In this document: in pieces, positions 59,580-64,000 of the stretch | Layout: every line of letters starts with the position of its first letter | How positions within the stretch are numbered: position 1 is the first letter of the stretch | Origin: Flavobacteriaceae bacterium F08102 | GTDB taxonomy: Bacteria; Bacteroidota; Bacteroidia; Flavobacteriales; Flavobacteriaceae | Direction of reading: 5' to 3' | Assembly (NCBI GenBank): GCA_023015935.1 | Contig: JALKAY010000009.1 | Span: 1-64,000, forward strand | DNA length: 64,000 nucleotides | Notes under the pieces: generated by a model | Seen by the model: only the letters and a program-made list of their open reading frames with translations | Told to the model about the DNA's origin: nothing | Database searches by the model: none | Position numbers and translations under genes: made by a program

Positions 59580-62354
59580 TTATTTCAATTTTTTCTTAAC
59601 GGCAACCTCTTGATAGGCTTCAATAACATCTAATTCTTTAATATCATTAAAGTTCTTAATTTGAATACCACAATCATATCCTTTTGCAACTTCTTTAACA
59701 TCATCTTTAAATCGCTTTAACGAAGCTAGTTCACCATTAAAAATCACCACGCCATCACGGATGATTCTAATTTTGGAATTTCTATAAATTTTCCCATCAG
59801 TTACCATACAACCTGCAATGGTACCTACCTTAGAAATTTTATACGTTTCTCGTATCTCAGCATTACCGGTAATTTCTTCTTTCATCACTGGAGATAGCAT
59901 ACCTTCCATCGCATCCTTAACATCATTAATAACATCATAAATAATGGCGTAATTTCTGATATCAATTTCTTCCTTTTCAGCTAACTGTCTTGCATTTGCA
60001 GAAGGTCTAACGTTAAACCCTAAAACAATAGCATCAGATGCCGAAGCTAGAAGTACGTCAGACTCAGTAATAGCACCGACTCCTTTATGAATAATATTCA
60101 CTTGAATCTCTTCGGTTGATAATTTTTGTAGCGAATCTGTTAAGGCTTCTACAGAACCATCCACATCCCCTTTAAGAATGATATTGAGTTCTTTAAATTC
60201 ACCTAACGCAATACGACGACCAATTTCGTCAAGCGTAATGTGTTTCTGAGTTCTGACCGATTGCTCACGTTGTAATTGATCGCGTTTTGCTGCAATTTGT
60301 TTTGCTTCGCGTTCGTCGTCAAAGACTCTAAACTTATCACCAGCTTGTGGAGCACCGTCTAACCCAAGAATCGAGACTGGAGTTGATGGGCCCGCTTCTT
60401 TGATTGGATTTCCACGTTCGTCATGCATCGCCTTAATCTTACCACTGTGTCTACCTGCAAGTAAATAATCTCCAATATGTAAAGTACCAGCCTCGACAAG
60501 GATGGTAGATACATATCCTTTACCTTTATCCAAGAGCGCTTCTACCACGGTTCCAACGGCATTCTTTTTCGGATTCGCTTTTAATTCTAACAACTCTGCT
60601 TCTAACATTACCTTTTCAAGTAGTTCATCGACCCCAGTTCCAACTTTTGCAGAAATATCATGTGATTGTACTTTCCCTCCCCAGTCTTCTACCAACAAGT
60701 TCATTTGTGCCAATTGTTCTTTTACCTTTTCAGGATTAGCATCTGGCTTATCTATTTTATTGATGGCAAAAACGAGCGGAACCCCAGCTGCTTGTGCATG
60801 ACTAATGGCTTCTTTTGTTTGTGGCATGATAGAATCATCGGCTGCAATCACAATGATGACAATATCTGTTACTTGTGCTCCACGTGCACGCATAGCCGTA
60901 AAGGCTTCGTGACCAGGCGTATCTAAAAACGTTATTTTTTGTCCATCCTTTAAAGTAACACTATAGGCACCAATATGCTGTGTAATTCCACCAGACTCTC
61001 CTCCAATAACGTTAGCATTTCTTATGTAATCTAAAAGTGACGTTTTACCATGGTCAACGTGTCCCATAACGGTCACAATAGGTGCTCTAGGCTCCAAATC
61101 TTCTGGATTATCCGCTACTTCTTCAACAGCTTCTTCCACTTCAGCCCCTACAAATTCAACCGTAAATCCGAATTCTTCAGCAACAATGGTCAAGGTTTCA
61201 GCATCGAGACGTTGATTCATCGTAACCATCATACCCAACGACATACACGCCGAAATAATCTGAGTCACAGACACATCCATCATTGTAGCTAATTCACTAG
61301 CAGTCACAAATTCGGTAGCCTTTAATACTTTGCTTTCTGCTTTTTGTTGTTCAAGGTCTTTTTCACTTTGTTGGCGGTGTAAATCTCTTTTCTCTCTACG
61401 GTACTTTGCTCCTTTACCTTTTTTAGATTTCCCTTGTAACTTTTCAAGCGTCTCTCTTACTTGTTTTTGTACTTCTTCTTCAGAAGGTTCTGCTTTTACA
61501 ACGTTTTTTCTTCCGCCCCGTTGGCCTGGACCACTTGACCTAAAATTTGAAGTTCCAGATCCAGCTCGTCCCGTATTTGGATTAACAGGTTTGTTAATTC
61601 GTTTACGTTTCTTTTTAGCATCATCTGAATTGGCTGTTCTTGCTACTGGCTTTTTCTTTGGCTTTTCAAATTGTTTAAGATCAATTTTTTCACCCACCTG
61701 TTTAGGTCCAGTAAGTTTTTGATATCTTGTTTTAATAACCCCAGGCGTTGATTCTAATTCAGATGTAGTTTTTTCTTCCTTCTTATCCTCTTCTTTAGCT
61801 TTCGGTTCTTCCTTTTCAACTTCTTTCTTTACAGGAGCTTCTTCCTTAGGCTGAGCTGCCTTCACAGGCACTTCTGGCTTTTCACTCTTCGCTTCAACAG
61901 GTTTCTCTGCCGGAGTTGTTTCTTTTGCCTTTGTAGGAGCCAGTTCCACTTTTGGTTTTTTCTCAACTGGAGTTTCTGGCGCACTTTTTTTCGATGGTTT
62001 AGGGTCAATATCAATTTTCCCTACCGTTTTAATCTGTACTTTTTCAGATACTGGCTTATAGATTTCACGCTTTGCTTCTTCCAAACGCTTTCTTTCTAAT
62101 TCTTTTTCTTGTGCAATTCGTAAAGCCTCTTTTTCCTTTCTTTTTTCCTCTCCTACTTCCTTAGAGGCCACCTTTTTACTTTTATCCGTTTGAAATTCAT
62201 CCAAAAGCACATTGTAAACTTCGTCAGAAATTTTAGCTGTAGGTCTCGCCTCAATCTCATATCCCTTACTAGACAGATGCTCTACCGCCCTGTCTAAAGA
62301 AATATTCAATTCTCTTAAAACCTTATTAAGTCTCAATGTTTTTGTCTCAGCCAT
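59580..62354 (-). CDS. infB: Translation initiation factor IF-2
   Basis: The 924-residue GTPase positions initiator tRNA on the 30S subunit. N-terminal helical IF2-N segment (LNKVLRELNISLDRAVEHL), a long Lys/Glu/Pro-rich linker (about 60-340), then the G domain with G1 GHVDHGKTS near 430, G3 DTPGHEAF and G4 NKID. Domains II-IV follow, with ILKGDVDGSVEALTDSL and YDCGIQIKNFNDIKELDVI at the end. The linker is longer and more charged than in E. coli. It follows nusA by 40 bases. Confidence 0.97.
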   Translation of the reverse strand: MAETKTLRLNKVLRELNISLDRAVEHLSSKGYEIEARPTAKISDEVYNVLLDEFQTDKSKKVASKEVGEEKRKEKEALRIAQEKELERKRLEEAKREIYKPVSEKVQIKTVGKIDIDPKPSKKSAPETPVEKKPKVELAPTKAKETTPAEKPVEAKSEKPEVPVKAAQPKEEAPVKKEVEKEEPKAKEEDKKEEKTTSELESTPGVIKTRYQKLTGPKQVGEKIDLKQFEKPKKKPVARTANSDDAKKKRKRINKPVNPNTGRAGSGTSNFRSSGPGQRGGRKNVVKAEPSEEEVQKQVRETLEKLQGKSKKGKGAKYRREKRDLHRQQSEKDLEQQKAESKVLKATEFVTASELATMMDVSVTQIISACMSLGMMVTMNQRLDAETLTIVAEEFGFTVEFVGAEVEEAVEEVADNPEDLEPRAPIVTVMGHVDHGKTSLLDYIRNANVIGGESGGITQHIGAYSVTLKDGQKITFLDTPGHEAFTAMRARGAQVTDIVIIVIAADDSIMPQTKEAISHAQAAGVPLVFAINKIDKPDANPEKVKEQLAQMNLLVEDWGGKVQSHDISAKVGTGVDELLEKVMLEAELLELKANPKKNAVGTVVEALLDKGKGYVSTILVEAGTLHIGDYLLAGRHSGKIKAMHDERGNPIKEAGPSTPVSILGLDGAPQAGDKFRVFDDEREAKQIAAKRDQLQREQSVRTQKHITLDEIGRRIALGEFKELNIILKGDVDGSVEALTDSLQKLSTEEIQVNIIHKGVGAITESDVLLASASDAIVLGFNVRPSANARQLAEKEEIDIRNYAIIYDVINDVKDAMEGMLSPVMKEEITGNAEIRETYKISKVGTIAGCMVTDGKIYRNSKIRIIRDGVVIFNGELASLKRFKDDVKEVAKGYDCGIQIKNFNDIKELDVIEAYQEVAVKKKLK

Positions 62355-62394
62355 ATAATATTAATCTATTTACTCTTATTTTAAACCTACGATA

Positions 62395-63642
62395 CTATTC
62401 TTCAAATTCTGCTCTTAAAATTCGTTGAACTTCAGCTACTGTTTCTTCTTCTAAATCAGTTCTTTTTACCAAATCAGCGATTTCTAAATCAAGAATACTT
62501 TTTGCCGTATCTAACCCGATATTTTTAAACTCATCTATCACCCATTGTTCAATTTCATCAGAAAATTCGGTCAATTCAACATCCTCATCTCCAACGCCTT
62601 CACGTTGAACATCCAATTCATACCCAGTCAATTGACTTGCTAATCTAATATTAACGCCTCCCTTACCAATTGCTTTAGAAACCTCTTCAGGTCTTAGAAA
62701 AACATCAACTCTAGGTTTTTCTCCTTCTGCAGCCTCATGAATTTCCATAGAAACCACTTTAGCAGGACTTAAGGCTCTTGCAATAAATATTTTGTCGTTT
62801 TTCGTAAAATTAATTACGTCAATATTTTCATTCCCTAACTCACGTACAATTCCGTGAATTCTAGACCCCTTCATTCCGACACAAGCGCCAACAGGGTCAA
62901 TTCTATCATCATAGGAATCTACCGCTACTTTTGCTTTTTCTCCAGGGATTCGTGCAACGCGTTCAATCGTTATTAATCCATCAAAAACTTCTGGAATTTC
63001 TTGTTCAAACAATTTAACCAAAAATTCAGGAGCTGTTCTAGACATAATAATTGCTGGCTTATTACCTCTTAACTCTACCAATTTAATGATTCCTCGAACA
63101 GATTCTCCTTTTCTAAAATAATCCGATCTAATTTGCTCACTTTTCGGTAGAATAATTTCATTGCCATCATCATCCAATAATATTACCGCATTATGTCTAA
63201 TATGGTGTACTTCTGCACTGTAAATTTCACCTTCAAGCTCTTTAAACTGCTTAAATATGTTCGTATTGTCGTGTTCGTGAATTTTAGAAATTAAATTTTG
63301 TCGTAAGGCTAAGATAGCTCTTCTTCCTAAATCTTCTAATTTCACCTCTTCTGATACATCTTCACCTACTTCAAAATCTGGTTCAATTTTAATTGCTTCA
63401 GACAATGAAATTTCTTCATTAGGATCTTCTACTTCCCCATCATTCACAACTACCCGATTTCTCCAGATTTCTAAATCTCCTTTATCAGGATTGATAATAA
63501 TATCAAAATTATCATCCGACCCATATTTTCTTTTTAATGCCGATCTAAACACTTCCTCTAGGATCGCCATAAGGGTAACCCTATCAATACTTTTGTCGTC
63601 TTTAAACTCTGAAAAAGAGTCAATTAAAGCAATGTTTTCCAT
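62395..63642 (-). CDS. nusA: Transcription elongation/termination factor NusA
   Basis: It binds RNA polymerase and nascent RNA. The 415 residues begin with the NusA-N domain (LIDSFSEFKDDKSIDRVTL). An S1 domain (GEIYSAEVHHIRHNAVILL), KH1 (VDPVGACVGMKGSRIHGIVR) and KH2 (EVSKAIGKGGVNIRLASQL) follow, with a short C-terminus. It lacks the E. coli acidic repeats, as is normal outside gammaproteobacteria. It lies between rimP (10 bases upstream) and infB. Confidence 0.97.
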   Translation of the reverse strand: MENIALIDSFSEFKDDKSIDRVTLMAILEEVFRSALKRKYGSDDNFDIIINPDKGDLEIWRNRVVVNDGEVEDPNEEISLSEAIKIEPDFEVGEDVSEEVKLEDLGRRAILALRQNLISKIHEHDNTNIFKQFKELEGEIYSAEVHHIRHNAVILLDDDGNEIILPKSEQIRSDYFRKGESVRGIIKLVELRGNKPAIIMSRTAPEFLVKLFEQEIPEVFDGLITIERVARIPGEKAKVAVDSYDDRIDPVGACVGMKGSRIHGIVRELGNENIDVINFTKNDKIFIARALSPAKVVSMEIHEAAEGEKPRVDVFLRPEEVSKAIGKGGVNIRLASQLTGYELDVQREGVGDEDVELTEFSDEIEQWVIDEFKNIGLDTAKSILDLEIADLVKRTDLEEETVAEVQRILRAEFEE

Positions 63643-63652
63643 GCTTGCGTAC

Positions 63653-64000
63653 TTAAAATTTTAATTTCACTTTTGCTTGTTTAATTTGCTCGTAAGGAAT
63701 GTCTACAGTTTTTATTACTGTAACTTTTCCTTTACCTACCGGTTTTGGCTCTCTTGCTTTCCAAGTCAACGTAATATGGTCTGCTAAAACCTCCGTAAGT
63801 TCTCCTTCAAATTTATTTTCTTCAGTTCGTACATTTAGTGTTTTTCCTAAATTCTTCTTGTACTGCCTGTTGTTCACTATAGGCTCGGTGGCCCCAGGAG
63901 AGGTGACTACTAACGAAAAATCTGTGGATTCTCGATCGAGATTATGCTCAATATGCCTACTGATTCGCATACATTCTTTCAAGTTAACCCCTTCATCTCC
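63653..64000 (-). CDS. rimP: Ribosome maturation factor RimP (5' end outside window)
   Basis: The frame is open to the window edge (116 codons visible; the full protein has about 150). The visible part starts GDEGVNLKECMRISRHIEHN. It continues with FSLVVTSPGATEPIVNNRQY (the RimP VSSPG-type motif) and KVTVIKTVDIPYEQIKQAKV. A TTG at 63982 is in frame but is not the start. RimP assists 30S assembly and is regularly encoded upstream of nusA and infB. The promoter and start are beyond 64000. Confidence 0.95.
   Translation of the reverse strand, partial: GDEGVNLKECMRISRHIEHNLDRESTDFSLVVTSPGATEPIVNNRQYKKNLGKTLNVRTEENKFEGELTEVLADHITLTWKAREPKPVGKGKVTVIKTVDIPYEQIKQAKVKLKF

Noticed and set aside
1-64000. 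CRISPR array, restriction system, toxin-antitoxin or prophage
   Set aside because: I saw no regularly spaced direct repeats, Cas, restriction, toxin-antitoxin or phage genes in the window.

Overview
The window comes from a low-GC member of the Bacteroidota, most likely the family Flavobacteriaceae. Supporting signs are promoters of the TTG / TAnnTTTG type, lipoproteins and TonB-dependent receptors typical of the phylum, a type IX secretion plug-domain protein (DUF5103), DUF4837, DUF4249 and DUF3667 proteins, a complete Na+-translocating NADH:quinone reductase operon, and an arginine operon with the carbamoyltransferase variant that uses N-acylated ornithine. Species cannot be named from the sequence. 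Most genes are ordinary chromosomal genes; the only mobile DNA recognised is the tail of an IS3-family element at the left edge.

Layout. 1-1.7 kb: IS3-family end, short heptamer repeats, a glycosyltransferase and a decayed fragment. 1.8-7.6 kb: a frameshifted carboxypeptidase-regulatory-domain protein, a TIGR01777 epimerase-like protein, lpd with a small secreted NTF2-like protein, an 87-bp hairpin element, and pabB. 7.7-17.3 kb (minus strand): a nine-gene arginine operon (GNAT, argG, argC, proC, argD, argF', argB, argE, argH), mostly joined by 4-nt overlaps and followed by a secreted thioredoxin. It is preceded by an 18-codon reading frame whose last eight codons include four for arginine, set among alternative hairpins. 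This looks like a ribosome-mediated arginine attenuator and is the most interesting item in the window. 17.5-23.5 kb: two tandem paralogous lytic transglycosylases with LysM domains, a DUF4837 lipoprotein, ApbE and an OmpA-like lipoprotein. 23.6-31.2 kb (minus): an alpha/beta hydrolase, then a four-gene TonB-receptor operon. 31.3-38.7 kb: a small protein often mislabelled NqrF, Dps, and nqrABCDEF. 39-48 kb: DUF5103 protein, ApaG, DUF3667, a three-gene envelope module of unknown function, a TANGO2-like protein and pruA. 48-58.4 kb: an alpha/beta hydrolase, DUF502, rsmG, a fatty-acid desaturase, folB, an ArnT-like transferase, tRNA-Cys, a metallo-beta-lactamase-fold hydrolase, a subtilisin-like lipoprotein and an M1 peptidase. 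58.8-64 kb (minus): a peroxiredoxin-like lipoprotein and the infB-nusA-rimP operon, with rimP cut by the window edge.

How the parts connect. ApbE attaches FMN to NqrB and NqrC, so the apbE gene at 22 kb serves the Nqr operon at 32-39 kb. ProC sits inside the arginine operon and PruA is encoded at 46 kb, which places both directions of the glutamate-semialdehyde/P5C node in one window. The two lytic transglycosylases, OmpA-like protein, DUF5103 protein, TonB operon and the peptidases form a large cell-envelope component.
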